Of a stretch of DNA of 52,569 nt, positions 18,201 to 25,671 are shown piece after piece (the stretch's first letter is position 1; every line of letters starts with the position of its first letter). Below the pieces are notes generated by a model. It did no database searches, was not told the origin of the DNA, and saw only the letters and a program-made list of their open reading frames with translations. The DNA lies in assembly GCA_012799645.1 (NCBI GenBank), contig JAAZKV010000018.1:105519-158087 (forward strand), written 5' to 3'. The stretch comes from Candidatus Iainarchaeum sp. (GTDB taxonomy: Archaea; Iainarchaeota; Iainarchaeia; Iainarchaeales; JAAZKV01). Position numbers and translations under genes: made by a program.

Positions 18201-19047
18201 TGATTTGGCCAAAACTTTACTCGAATCAACAAAAAGAAATGATATTTTGAAAGGAATAAGTTTGTTACAAAATGAACCTCTTTCAATTAGTGAAGAAATA
18301 AAAAAAGAAGCGGAAAAATTATTCAAAATAGTAAAAGAAAGTGCAGGAAAAGATAATGTGTTAATTAAACTAGCACAAGCTTTTTTTAATAAAAAAGAAG
18401 AATTTGATGAGTGGAAAGAAATTGATTTAATAAAATCAAAAGAAATATTTTTAGAACTAAAAAATTTGTACACAAAATATTTTGAGGATAAAAATAAATT
18501 ATGGACAAATTTAGATCCAAACAAGAGTGAAAAAATATCAAATATGCTAAAAGAGTGCAGCGAATATTTAGATTTTCTTGAACGAGAATTATCCATTGAT
18601 GAAAGTGAATTAATCAAAGCAAAATTTATTCAACCAATCACTCTTTCTAGAATAAAAAAACTAAAATTGGAACTTGTAGAAATAGAAAATGCTCCTAACT
18701 CTATTGAAAAGGAAGAGAAAGTGTTTGAAATTAGAGGGGAACTAAAAGCAGCAGTGGATTCAATAAAAAAACAAACAATTAATTTATTCAATAAATCAAT
18801 TGATGATAAAGTTGAAGAAGGAGTGTTGAGTAGGGCAAAAAATTATATTGATTCTAACAAATTCATTTTAGCATTTTTATCTCTAAAAAACACTACGACA
18901 AAAAATAATGGATTGGCTCCTTTTATGGGCCTAATTCCTATTGGAGTTATTGTAATTTTGGCTTTAATTTTGAAAAAAATATTGAAGAAAAAAGAAAGTG
19001 AAGAAAATAATAACAAAAAAATTGTTTTACAAGAGTGGGAAAATTAA
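15235..19047 (+). CDS. 1270-residue surface protein: lipobox-like start, coiled coils, C-terminal anchor
   Basis: The N-terminus is a signal peptide ending in a lipobox-like FFSGC (Cys23), which suggests a lipid-modified or processed secreted protein. Residues about 25-110 contain four further Cys. Long Lys/Glu helical regions (about 300-680 and 900-1200) flank a beta-rich centre (about 690-890). The C-terminus has one transmembrane helix (GLIPIGVIVILALILKK) followed by a basic cytoplasmic tail. It would therefore be anchored at both ends, or at the C-terminus only if Cys23 is not lipidated. Its length and coiled coils suggest a stalk or tether outside the cell. No known domain was recognised. 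TTTTTAAATAAC at about 15206 is the likely TATA box for a nearly leaderless ATG at 15235. Confidence 0.8.
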   Translation: MKHFFKISLIIVLLFSTIFFSGCGEMTRTEKTLCYNLTSKSFAYIPNCETENSCYEKVSEMFNTDLGYEQEIEMYKLKNSLARSWFYYNKAIKEMKKAPEYCLNDEGGKLSSAINQTSQYLDYSFIELDEAIKKSFEIVINEEKLLTVQEIDLVKEEELFDSLIELRQISSEIDSGPTNSGTYYSYYYERVKEFNTLGIRKGFGQLIEEDSITIKIGREIGKEVYTGFDFKEIKIPFIGTSSKNIQETIENILFNKQNLRELERFPLHEFTLLYSTVGGANNSAIKRFSDLVKRISVTKKKTQNNLTNTWKNIEIEKKKLNELKSNLKIIQKYSLIREELLPQEISGEKKIDEIINIIENEYINLKKEKNSSKLTLGAELSRAKNLYENLVTTNNKLDFENSSELKKMEEKCDKKAIEIASTPLGLSSLESIYSEQIFYSKKVTSTKNEEKLNYCVEMIKTNKEYVLGLTDYEQLETQKTNEIRECFEHLENIFNQINIPQLENLFENLKKEKVTSENIIYFYESCNSIKTQAENELKSNPEIKELLNEYKKTNVLKEKIRTMKENFVENVEELETKSKTFDNYFNKENLIELYSIKNELLNKIKKNNNEIEKLIETKLINYFKNNYQLVILSNTIPTTNEDINSTVRVNINNPFWEINTPFSIEIKQPLTLTKPNSCLTNYISGEKTTIFFNCLDFGNNTLDFFSKFIINTVEKEKIIYATTDMSLIQKNIKLITESTFPKLLITTNKNEKINIIVDDKEIDYFFEDNKLKFYIENASNKSNINVYYYLKNLISEQTDLISEKEMGTSKEFTYKSIVKNNYEKELIGTIIFPIHINNFVNNIEIYDDKKIQKKNEVIDKKLVLKNIDFLAKEEKNFLIKITISNKYEYYFDTLNSIKNELITYGETKLVEEINKTLEKIELIEEKEIQNLIKKAENELNNLKEKFEEEQNLNLIKENLIEEIKKYEEKINDLEKYGLIEEKELLLKRIDLAKTLLESTKRNDILKGISLLQNEPLSISEEIKKEAEKLFKIVKESAGKDNVLIKLAQAFFNKKEEFDEWKEIDLIKSKEIFLELKNLYTKYFEDKNKLWTNLDPNKSEKISNMLKECSEYLDFLERELSIDESELIKAKFIQPITLSRIKKLKLELVEIENAPNSIEKEEKVFEIRGELKAAVDSIKKQTINLFNKSIDDKVEEGVLSRAKNYIDSNKFILAFLSLKNTTTKNNGLAPFMGLIPIGVIVILALILKKILKKKESEENNNKKIVLQEWEN

Positions 19048-19250
19048 TTAAAAAAAATAAATTAAAAACAAAAACAAAAAAAAATAAAAAAACTATTACA
19101 AACAAAAAATAATTAAAATTAAAAAAACAAAACAACAAAAATAATTAAAATTAAAAAATCATCAAAAAGAAAAAAATAATTAAAAAAATTATTTATTTTT
19201 TAATTTGTTCAATTTTTAATTTGATCAATTTGTTGCTCAATTTTTATTAT

Positions 19251-20405
19251 TCAATTTTTTGTATTAATTACAAAAAACACTATTGCGGCACAAATTACTC
19301 CAAATACTGCTAAGATTATTGCTAGTGACCAATCATCATTTTTTACTGAATATGAAACACTGTTTGAAAAGTAAGTATTGTTTGTATCTTTTATAGTTGC
19401 TGAAAAATTGTATTTTCCTGGAAGTAATTTATTTGTTAATAGAACTATTTCTTTAGTTGCTTTTGGGCCTAATTGAATTTCTTGGGTTGAGGAAACAATC
19501 AAATCTTTTGGATTTATTATTAATTCTCCTTCAAAAGGTTCGTCCCAATTGTTTTCCACCAAAATAACTAATTTTAGTTTATCATCCATTTCAAAAGAGG
19601 TTAGGTTTAGTTTGATTTGTTTTGGGTCAAGCACTGAAAGTTGTGGGTGTTCACTAGCTATTATTTGTTCTTCACCAAATATATTAGTAAATTTAACTAT
19701 TGATGAGGGCAAGTTGTAACCACTGATTTTTCCAGGGATTATTGAAAAATTAAATTCTTGTACCTCTCCTGCTTTTATTACTCCGCTTGCACTACTACTC
19801 CCATCAATTATGTCAAAACTTGTAATATTTAGTAATGTTCGTAAATCCTTACTAACAAATTGAACAAAATAATTTGTATCCATTGATCCTGTGTTTTTTA
19901 AAAAAATTTTCATGTGTGCTTTTTCTCCCAAAATAATTGATTTGGGCGCAGTGGTTTTTATTTCCAAAACAGGAGTATCATAAAGACCAATATAAGATGA
20001 AGTTAGTAATTCAGTTCGTTCAGAATTTCCTCCTGAAATTAAACAAATCTCTAAATCAGTTTTTTGTTTCGCAAGAGCCGGAACAAACACTCGGGCATAC
20101 CCATTATCAGAAAAATTTTCTGGCCAAATCACTATTTCTTTCATTTCGTTTATCTTTACACTCACAAAAGAACTATTTGCTTTTGCTCCTTCAAATTTAG
20201 CATTTAGTGACAAAATCCCATTTCCTGTTTCGTTGAGTTCAACAATATCAATTGAAAGAGGAACACACTCTTTTTTTGATTCACCCTCTAAAATTATTCC
20301 TTTAAAACCAAAATCTTCCAAAGGTGCTTGGTAAGCTATTACAAAATTTGCTAAAAAAAGAAACAAAAAAATTAAAGTGAAAAATTTAATTAATCTATTT
20401 GTCAT
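19251..20405 (-). CDS. Secreted Ig-like (CARDB-type) protein with C-terminal membrane anchor
   Basis: This 384-residue protein starts with a signal peptide (FFTLIFLFLFLANFVIAYQ). A beta-rich ectodomain follows with repeats of the CARDB/COG1361 kind (APKSIILGEKAHMKIFLKNTG; KLVILVENNWDEPFEGEL). It ends in a transmembrane helix (SLAIILAVFGVICAAIVFFV). It is probably displayed on the cell surface. ATG 20405 is preferred because GGGTGAAA lies five nt upstream; the longer frame to 20450 includes that site. The architecture matches the protein at 30985-32160, so the genome has a family of such proteins. Function is unknown. Confidence 0.8.
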   Translation of the reverse strand: MTNRLIKFFTLIFLFLFLANFVIAYQAPLEDFGFKGIILEGESKKECVPLSIDIVELNETGNGILSLNAKFEGAKANSSFVSVKINEMKEIVIWPENFSDNGYARVFVPALAKQKTDLEICLISGGNSERTELLTSSYIGLYDTPVLEIKTTAPKSIILGEKAHMKIFLKNTGSMDTNYFVQFVSKDLRTLLNITSFDIIDGSSSASGVIKAGEVQEFNFSIIPGKISGYNLPSSIVKFTNIFGEEQIIASEHPQLSVLDPKQIKLNLTSFEMDDKLKLVILVENNWDEPFEGELIINPKDLIVSSTQEIQLGPKATKEIVLLTNKLLPGKYNFSATIKDTNNTYFSNSVSYSVKNDDWSLAIILAVFGVICAAIVFFVINTKN

Positions 20406-20608
20406 AATTTCACCCAAAACTATTCTCTCAAAAACATAAACCAAAAACATAACTCAAAAACATAAACCAAAAATACAAATTATTTTTATTACCCTTTTTT
20501 ACAATCTTTTTTATGTTCTTTTTTATGTTCTTTTTTTATTATGCTTTTATTCTTATTATTAATAAAATATCATTTAGTGAAATAAGTTTAAAACCTTGAT
20601 TGGAGGGC

Positions 20609-21085
20609 TCATTTTTGGGAATTAACCAAAAATAGTGCTTCTGCTAGTGTTAAAGCGGGGTTATTTTTTGATTCAATTATGTGAAATTTTTTATAATTCT
20701 TTTTTAGTTTTTTGTGACAGTATTCTATTCCTTCACAAAAAACATTATCCATTATTTTAAGATCCGCGTAATTTCTTTGTTCAAGACGAAGTTGGAGTTC
20801 TTCCGGATCAATTTTTATTAAAATCACTAAATCGACAAGTAATTTCATTTCGCAAAGGGTGTGGCCTTCAATTATTATGTTTTTTTTTGTTTTTAAAAAA
20901 TTGTTCATTTTTTTTTCAAACAATTTTATTGGAATCTCTAATTCGTTTTCTTCATTAAACTCGCCAATAGAGTTTTTTAGAGCAAAATCTTTTTCATTTA
21001 TGCACTCAAATTTTAGTTTTTTTGCTAATCCTTTTGCAAGAGTGGTTTTTCCACAACCTGGAGTGCCTGTTATTAGTATTTTCAT
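20609..21085 (-). CDS. Fap7/AK6-type adenylate kinase
   Basis: The 158-residue P-loop NTPase belongs to the AK6/Fap7 family, which couples adenylate kinase-like ATP hydrolysis to small-subunit (30S/40S) maturation. It shows the P-loop GTPGCGKTT (7-15), the NMP-side IIIEGH box, and the family signature LRLEQRNYADLKIMDNVFCE (RGY..K..EN..CE in homologues). The length is close to the archaeal norm. No Shine-Dalgarno is evident before the ATG. Upstream lies an intergenic region with a candidate small gene. Confidence 0.85.
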   Translation of the reverse strand: MKILITGTPGCGKTTLAKGLAKKLKFECINEKDFALKNSIGEFNEENELEIPIKLFEKKMNNFLKTKKNIIIEGHTLCEMKLLVDLVILIKIDPEELQLRLEQRNYADLKIMDNVFCEGIEYCHKKLKKNYKKFHIIESKNNPALTLAEALFLVNSQK

Positions 21086-21194
21086 AAATAAAATATTTTG
21101 AAAAAAGAATAAAAATAGATAAAGTGTGTTAAAATATTAAAAACTTAATAAAATATTAAAACTGTGTTAAAAAAATGTGTTAAAATATATTGTT

Positions 21195-21212
21195 TTTTGC
21201 AGAAATGCAAAA
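21195..21212. terminator. TTTTGCA-GAAA-TGCAAAA hairpin
   Basis: A perfect 7-bp stem with a GAAA tetraloop lies 17 nt past the stop of the 41-residue minus-strand frame. It may stabilise or terminate that transcript. A similar TTTTGCAGAGG hairpin lies after radA. Confidence 0.35.
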
Positions 21213-21228
21213 CAATTAATTAGGATTT

Positions 21229-21354
21229 TCATAATTTTGCTTCAATAGATAATTTTTTTTGAAATGCTATGCAATCATCAGCTAAGCACTTCCCACCCTC
21301 TTCTAATAATTTTGAAAGCAAAATCACTCTATCACAAACAATATCAGAAGGCAT
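21229..21354 (-). CDS. Possible small Cys-containing protein (41 aa)
   Basis: The frame MPSDIVCDRVILLSKLL ... KCLADDCIAFQ is too short for routine callers. It has three Cys and an amphipathic helix. The TATA element at 21387-21398 is palindromic, and on the minus strand it predicts transcription start about 12 nt before this ATG. No homologue was recognised. The evidence is promoter position plus a hairpin after the stop. Confidence 0.35.
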   Translation of the reverse strand: MPSDIVCDRVILLSKLLEEGGKCLADDCIAFQKKLSIEAKL

Positions 21355-21386
21355 TTTTCAACACTAATCAATAGGATGAATTATCT

Positions 21387-21398
21387 TATATAAAAAGG
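21387..21398. promoter_or_regulatory. Bidirectional TATA element
   Basis: TATATAAAAAGG reads as a TATA box on both strands (CCTTTTTATATA on the minus). It is spaced about 25 nt from the GTG at 21415 (plus) and about 25 nt from a predicted start near 21366 (minus). Confidence 0.4.
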
Positions 21399-21414
21399 TT
21401 GTGTACAAAAATAT

Positions 21415-21609
21415 GTGAAAAAAAATTTTTGGGAAAAAATAACTAAAAAAAGTGAATATGTTTGTGAATATGTTTTATTGAGAATTATTTTTAACAAAAA
21501 TGGGTTTCTAATCTATTTTGCGTCATTATTTTGGATAATTTGTTGTATAGAACTCATTTTACGTGTAAAATGTATTCCATTAAACTTGAATATAATAGTT
21601 CAAATGTGA
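21415..21609 (+). CDS. Possible small membrane protein (64 aa)
   Basis: A GTG-initiated frame with a basic N-terminus (KKNFWEKITKKSEYVCEYV) and one hydrophobic helix (FLIYFASLFWIICCIELIL). A TATA box 25 nt upstream supports a leaderless mRNA. It overlaps the 3' end of the convergent exonuclease gene by 56 nt, which lowers confidence. No family was recognised. Confidence 0.25.
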   Translation: MKKNFWEKITKKSEYVCEYVLLRIIFNKNGFLIYFASLFWIICCIELILRVKCIPLNLNIIVQM

Positions 21610-22171
21610 ATTCTTCTTCACAGTATTTTTTGATTTTATCATAATTCTTTTTTAAATAATATTTAGAAACATCTTTTCCAGTATCCTCTTTTATTGGAAT
21701 ATCAAAGTATGAATTTATTGCTTTTTGAGAAATGCACCTAAAATCGTTCGCTTCTTTTGTTTTTTCTGACACCGTCATTCCAATTTGGGCCAAATCCACG
21801 TGTCGAGGAAGAGAGATTAGGAAATCAAAAATCTCTTTTTCTTGAGCAATTTTGTGAAAAGACATTCTTGCCATTAAATAATTCAAATCATAAGCTAAAT
21901 GATTGAACCCAATCATTTTCAAATTAGGATCTGATAAATAAATTCTTTTCAAAGTAGAAAAAAATTGTGCTAAAAGTTCTTTTTCTCCTCCCAACTCCCA
22001 CTCAAAAAGAAAAGTGGGTTTTTTTACTTGGTGGTCCAAAGGATAAGTATTTTGAGGATAATAATTATAAGAAATAACAATTACTTTGCTATTTTTGTAA
22101 AATGGGTTTAAACCTGAACGTTCTTCTTCCGGATCAACAAAGGATTCTATATCAAAAAACAAATAACCCAT
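21554..22171 (-). CDS. DEDD-type 3'-5' exonuclease (ribonuclease H-like)
   Basis: The 205-residue protein has the motif order of DEDD exonucleases related to the proofreading domain of family B polymerases: FFDIESFVD (Exo I, Asp7 and Glu9), MIGFNHLAYDLNYLMARM (Exo II, Asn and Asp), then a DVSKYY/YDKIKKYCEEEFTFELLY region equivalent to Exo III, where the usual YxxxD reads with Glu. No polymerase domain is present. It probably trims DNA or RNA 3' ends. The ATG is predicted close to the 5' end of its mRNA, and the upstream gap contains a 13-bp triple repeat. Confidence 0.7.
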   Translation of the reverse strand: MGYLFFDIESFVDPEEERSGLNPFYKNSKVIVISYNYYPQNTYPLDHQVKKPTFLFEWELGGEKELLAQFFSTLKRIYLSDPNLKMIGFNHLAYDLNYLMARMSFHKIAQEKEIFDFLISLPRHVDLAQIGMTVSEKTKEANDFRCISQKAINSYFDIPIKEDTGKDVSKYYLKKNYDKIKKYCEEEFTFELLYSSLMEYILHVK

Positions 22172-22200
22172 ACTAAATACTAAACAAAGGAAAATAATTT

Positions 22201-22239
22201 AATGGTAAGTTTTAATGGTAAGTTTTAATGGTTAGTTTT
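22201..22239. repeat. Three tandem 13-bp repeats (AATGGTAAGTTTT)
   Basis: Two identical copies and one with a single change (AATGGTTAGTTTT) stand head to tail in the divergent spacer between the exonuclease and OB-fold genes. The position suggests either regulatory binding or a slippage-derived array. Confidence 0.65.
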
Positions 22240-22361
22240 GAAGAATTATTGAAGCGGAGCAATAGAGCAAAATTGTGCAAAAATTATGAAAAAATTATGA
22301 AAAATTAAGAAAAGTGAATGTTATATTAATTGTTTGGAAAAGTATTTTTTTGAGGGATATT

Positions 22362-22652
22362 ATGTTGATTAAGGATTTGAAACCAAGAATGACTTTTGAT
22401 TCAATTGAACTAGAAATTGTTACAAAAGGAGAACCAAGAGCTTTTAGTAATGCAAGCGGACAAGGAACTGTTTGTTCTGCCGCAGCAAAAGATAGTGAAG
22501 GAAAAGAAATATCACTAACTCTTTGGGGCGAACAATACAAAGAAGTGAATGATGGAGACAAAATCGTGATCAAAAATGGTTGGACCTCTGAATACCAAGG
22601 CCAATTACAAATAAGCACAGGAAAAAACGGAACACTTGAAGTAATAAAATAA
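22362..22652 (+). CDS. Single OB-fold ssDNA/RNA-binding protein (RPA-like)
   Basis: This 96-residue protein is one OB-fold of the archaeal RPA type: MLIKDLKPRMTFDSIELEIV, then GTVCSAAAKDSEGKEISLTLWGEQ, then VNDGDKIVIKNGWTSEYQGQLQIS. The LTLWG and GQLQI strands match RPA-fold proteins, including those in the multi-OB protein at 46893-48155. It lacks a zinc finger and tail. GAGGGAT sets the start at ATG 22362 instead of the longer frame from 22314. It could act alone in single-strand protection or as a subunit. Confidence 0.85.
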   Translation: MLIKDLKPRMTFDSIELEIVTKGEPRAFSNASGQGTVCSAAAKDSEGKEISLTLWGEQYKEVNDGDKIVIKNGWTSEYQGQLQISTGKNGTLEVIK

Positions 22653-22670
22653 AAAAGCAATAAAATAAAA
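22643..22670. repeat. AATAAAATAAAA direct repeat spanning a stop codon
   Basis: The 12-mer AATAAAATAAAA occurs at 22643-22654, including the TAA stop of the OB-fold gene, and again at 22659-22670. Confidence 0.5.
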
Positions 22671-22875
22671 CTTTAAAACAAAAAATAAAAGCAAAAATAA
22701 ACAAAAAAAAGAATTACGAAAATAAAAAAATTCAATTAAAAATCAATTTAATTAAAAAAAAACAAATATGCACTAAAACCAAAAAAAAATTCAAAAATAA
22801 AAAAGAGAAATAGTTAATTTATACAAATAAACCAACTATTCCAAAACTAATTTTTAGAAACTATTTTTCAAAAAA

Positions 22876-23103
22876 CTATTTTTTTGATTTTAGTTTTCCT
22901 AAATTTGTTACATCAGTTCTTGTTGAAGTTAATCCTAGTAATTCTTCTGCTGATTTTTTTCTGTTTCTTCCAAAATTAGCGTATTTTCTAAATTTTGTTT
23001 TTGTCCAAGCTTCTGGTTGTTTCTTTCTCATCTTTTTTTCTTCAGCAAGTAATTGAAGTCTTAAAGACTCATCCACATCCATCTTTAACAAAATATTACT
23101 CAT
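22876..23103 (-). CDS. Small basic hypothetical protein (75 aa)
   Basis: A Lys/Arg-rich helical protein (LAEEKKMRKKQPEAWTKTKF, FGRNRKKSAEELLGLT) with a strong Shine-Dalgarno, AAGGTGGG, before ATG 23103. The basic composition suggests binding to nucleic acid or ribosome, but no family was recognised. It is followed, on the minus side, by an AT-rich spacer (22653-22875) with no genes. A separate promoter separates it from the 85-residue gene upstream. Confidence 0.65.
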   Translation of the reverse strand: MSNILLKMDVDESLRLQLLAEEKKMRKKQPEAWTKTKFRKYANFGRNRKKSAEELLGLTSTRTDVTNLGKLKSKK

Positions 23104-23291
23104 AGACCCACCTTTTTTAAAATAACAATTTTCTAGAATAAGCTACAAAAATTGCCTTCCTTATATATTTGTGCTTAGGTAATATATAAGCTTATTTGAA
23201 GAAAAAGTCAACTAAATACCAAAAAATACTTTGAAAAATAAGCAAAAATTACCCTAAAAAAGAACAAGCGAACCTTATTTTCCGAAATGGA

Positions 23292-23549
23292 TTATTTTTT
23301 AGCCTTCTTTTTCGGTGTTTCTTTTGGTTTTTCTTCAACCGGAGCAGAACCTAGTAACCCTTCTTCTAGGCTTTTTCCTGATCTTATTTCTTTGAATTCT
23401 TCCAAATCATCATCATCAAGTCCAAGTTCTCGCATTTTGGCCAAGTGATCCGATTCTTTCATTTTGTCAAATTCTTTTCTCCACGCAATCATATCAGGAG
23501 TTTCTTTCAATTTTGCTCCTGCCGGAGGCTTTACTGGTTTACGCATCAT
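23292..23549 (-). CDS. Small charged hypothetical protein (85 aa)
   Basis: The protein has a Pro/Lys N-terminus (MMRKPVKPPAGAK), a central amphipathic helix (MIAWRKEFDKMKESDHLAKM), a very acidic patch (LGLDDDDLEEF) and a Lys-rich tail (KPKETPKKKAKK). TTTTTAAAG about 28 nt upstream predicts a leaderless transcript, which supports the ATG at 23549 or the next codon. No family was recognised. The charge segregation suggests a chaperone-like or nucleoprotein role, but this is a guess. Confidence 0.65.
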   Translation of the reverse strand: MMRKPVKPPAGAKLKETPDMIAWRKEFDKMKESDHLAKMRELGLDDDDLEEFKEIRSGKSLEEGLLGSAPVEEKPKETPKKKAKK

Positions 23550-23631
23550 AATGGAAAATATAGAGTTACTTCTTTAAAAACCTTTATTCAAAAAACGAAA
23601 AATAGATAAATTATAAAACCATTATAGTGCT

Positions 23632-24567
23632 ATGGAAAACAAAATGCAGGATAATCAAAACAATAATTTTTTTGAAAAAAATAAAAACGAACAAGCACAT
23701 TCTTTTGAAAAAAGTTCTGAAGAAAAAGTATTGAATAGTGAATTTGAAAATGCATTAAAAGAACTTAGACAAAAATTAATTATTGAAGGGTATTCTGACC
23801 GAACAATTAAAATGTACACTTTATACAATCAAGAAATTTTGTATTCAATAAATAAACCAATCAAAGAAATTACTTCAAAAGATTTGATGGGTTATTTGGC
23901 TGATAAGAAAGAGAAAGGGTGTGAAAATAGTACTCTTGCTTTAATTCACTCTGGTGGAGAGTATTTTTTTAAAAAATATTTAAAAATGAATATTTTGGAT
24001 GAAATAAAAATTCCAAAAAAAGCAAAAACTTTGCCAAAAATTTTGACAAGAGAAGAAATTAAAGAATTATTTAAAGCGACAAAATTTGGGAGAAACAGAT
24101 TGATGTTGCAATTTATGTACGGATCAGGGTGCAGAGTTTCTGAAGTAGTGAAATTAAAAGTAAGTGATATTAATTTCAAGGAAAGAACTGCAATTATTAG
24201 AGGAGGAAAAGGAAACAAGGATCGAATGATTGTACTATCAAAGGAGTGGTTGAAGTATTTAAAAAAATATTTGGATAAAAAGAAAATAAAAACAGAAAAT
24301 GTTTTTACAAAAAAAAATGGAAAAAATATTAGCACTGATACGGTTCAAAGAATAGTTAAAAAAGCAGCGATCGCGGCAAAAATACCAAAACGAGTTACTC
24401 CGCACTGTTTAAGGCATAGTTATGCAACACACTTACTAGAATCAGGAACAAATATACGATACATACAATCATTGCTAGGACACAGCAATCTTAACACCAC
24501 TCAAATCTACACCAATGTAGCGAGTGAGCAATTAAAAAAAGTGGAAAGTCCACTTGACAAACTATAA
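23632..24567 (+). CDS. xerA: XerA-type tyrosine recombinase
   Basis: This 311-residue protein has a complete tyrosine-recombinase active site: Arg168 (GCRVSEV), Lys193 (GGKGNKDR), His258 and Arg261 (TPHCLRHSYATH), His284 (LLGHSNLNTT) and Tyr293 (QIYTNV). The core N-terminal SAM-like domain spans about 40-130. Length and lack of nearby mobile genes point to the chromosomal XerA that resolves replicon dimers, not to an integrase. The first 35 residues are Asn/Glu/Lys-rich and probably disordered. No dif-like site was recognised nearby. TTATAAAA at 23609 is the likely TATA box; ATG 23632 or 23644 are both possible starts. Confidence 0.88.
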   Translation: MENKMQDNQNNNFFEKNKNEQAHSFEKSSEEKVLNSEFENALKELRQKLIIEGYSDRTIKMYTLYNQEILYSINKPIKEITSKDLMGYLADKKEKGCENSTLALIHSGGEYFFKKYLKMNILDEIKIPKKAKTLPKILTREEIKELFKATKFGRNRLMLQFMYGSGCRVSEVVKLKVSDINFKERTAIIRGGKGNKDRMIVLSKEWLKYLKKYLDKKKIKTENVFTKKNGKNISTDTVQRIVKKAAIAAKIPKRVTPHCLRHSYATHLLESGTNIRYIQSLLGHSNLNTTQIYTNVASEQLKKVESPLDKL

Positions 24568-24882
24568 CCCCTAACAACCCCTAACAACACCCAACAACAA
24601 TACAATATTCCTCCTCCCCCCTCTGCCCCCATAGTTCCATTAAAAAAAAGAAAAAATTAACACTAATTAAATACAATTAACAAAAAAAACACAAATTTTG
24701 CACAAAAATCACTAAAAACACCATTTAATTTATTATGTTTAATTATGTATAATTTGTGATTTTTTGGCCACTAATTAGTGAATAAAATCTAAATCAATTT
24801 TAATTGATTTTTTTGCTTTTATAAACAAGAAGATTTAAATATAGGGTTGCCATTACTATGTTATTCAAAAGGAGGAAGAGTT
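24565..24882. other. Intergenic 315 bp: stop-codon repeat, C-rich tract, palindromes
   Basis: TAACCCC/TAACAACCCC/TAACAACACC repeats start at the xerA stop (24565-24600) and pass into a C-rich tract (24610-24632). Further on are a perfect 12-nt palindrome CACTAATTAGTG (24769-24780), an inverted repeat AAATCAA-TTTTAA-TTGATTT (24791-24810), and the likely TATA (ATTTAAATATA, about 24834) of the PRC-barrel gene. The palindromes may bind a regulator. Confidence 0.4.
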
Positions 24883-25209
24883 ATGAGCGTAAGAATTTCA
24901 AAATTGTTCGGCATGGATGTGTATGATTCAGAGGCAGGGTACAAGGGAAAGGTTTATGATTTAATAATTAACCTTGAAAAAGGAAAAATTGAAACTATCA
25001 CCACTGAACCTTTAAAAGTTAAAACAAAATCTGATGCTAAAAAAATTCTTATGGAGAAAAGTATTCCTTACAGAAACGTTAGATCTGCTAAAGATATTAT
25101 AATTGTTTCAAGTAGAGCAATTGATCCAGTTGAAGAAACTCCAAAAGAAGAACCTGAAGAAAGTAGATACTCTTCAGCATACAACAAATACAGATATGGA
25201 AGAAGGTAA
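24883..25209 (+). CDS. PRC-barrel domain protein with C-terminal tail
   Basis: The 108-residue protein is a PRC-barrel (SKLFGMDVYDSEAGYKGKVYD, INLEKGKIETITTEP, IPYRNVRSAKDIIIVSSRAI) followed by a Pro/Glu linker and a Tyr/Arg-rich tail (SRYSSAYNKYRYGRR). The best ribosome-binding site in the window (AAAGGAGGAAG) precedes ATG 24883, suggesting high expression. Small PRC-barrel proteins take part in archaeal cell division (CdpB) and RNA processing; the tail could be a binding motif. The start at 24847 is rejected because it lies upstream of this site. Confidence 0.85.
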   Translation: MSVRISKLFGMDVYDSEAGYKGKVYDLIINLEKGKIETITTEPLKVKTKSDAKKILMEKSIPYRNVRSAKDIIIVSSRAIDPVEETPKEEPEESRYSSAYNKYRYGRR

Positions 25210-25671
25210 AAAAAATATTTTTTATACAAATTGTTGGACATTTTTTTGCCCAACAATTTACCTAATTTTAATTAAAATTATATAAAAAATTATTTAATAA
25301 AAAAAATTATTTGATTAATTAATTAATATTTTTTAGTAATTTTCAATAACTACTTTTTACCTATTATTAAATTAATTCAATAATCATAATTTTTCAATTG
25401 TTATGATTTTTTAATTATTACAAATTTTTAATTATTACAATTTTTTTCATTTTTATTTAATAAAGTAGAAATTTTGTTTTCTATTTTGTTTTTCAATTTG
25501 ATTTAAATTCAATTAACTTAAATAAATTTTAATTTAAAATAAATTTTAGTTTAATTAATTTTATTTGAATTCAAAAATAGATTTATAAAAATATATAACT
25601 TTTATGTATATATATAATACATAAAAGAATTTTTTGAATTTTTTAAAAGCTTATTAATGGAAGTGTGGGGT
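25210..25671. other. Intergenic 460 bp, A/T-only stretches
   Basis: This gap is almost pure A/T with repeated AATTAATT, TAATTATTACAA and AATTTTAATTTAA elements. Near the end TTATAAAAATATATAAC and GTATATATATAATAC can act as promoter for the next gene. I see no gene in it. Confidence 0.4.

Noticed and set aside
23632-24567. Integrase of a mobile element
   Set aside because: The chain is the size of chromosomal XerA and no att repeats, phage or plasmid genes lie nearby.
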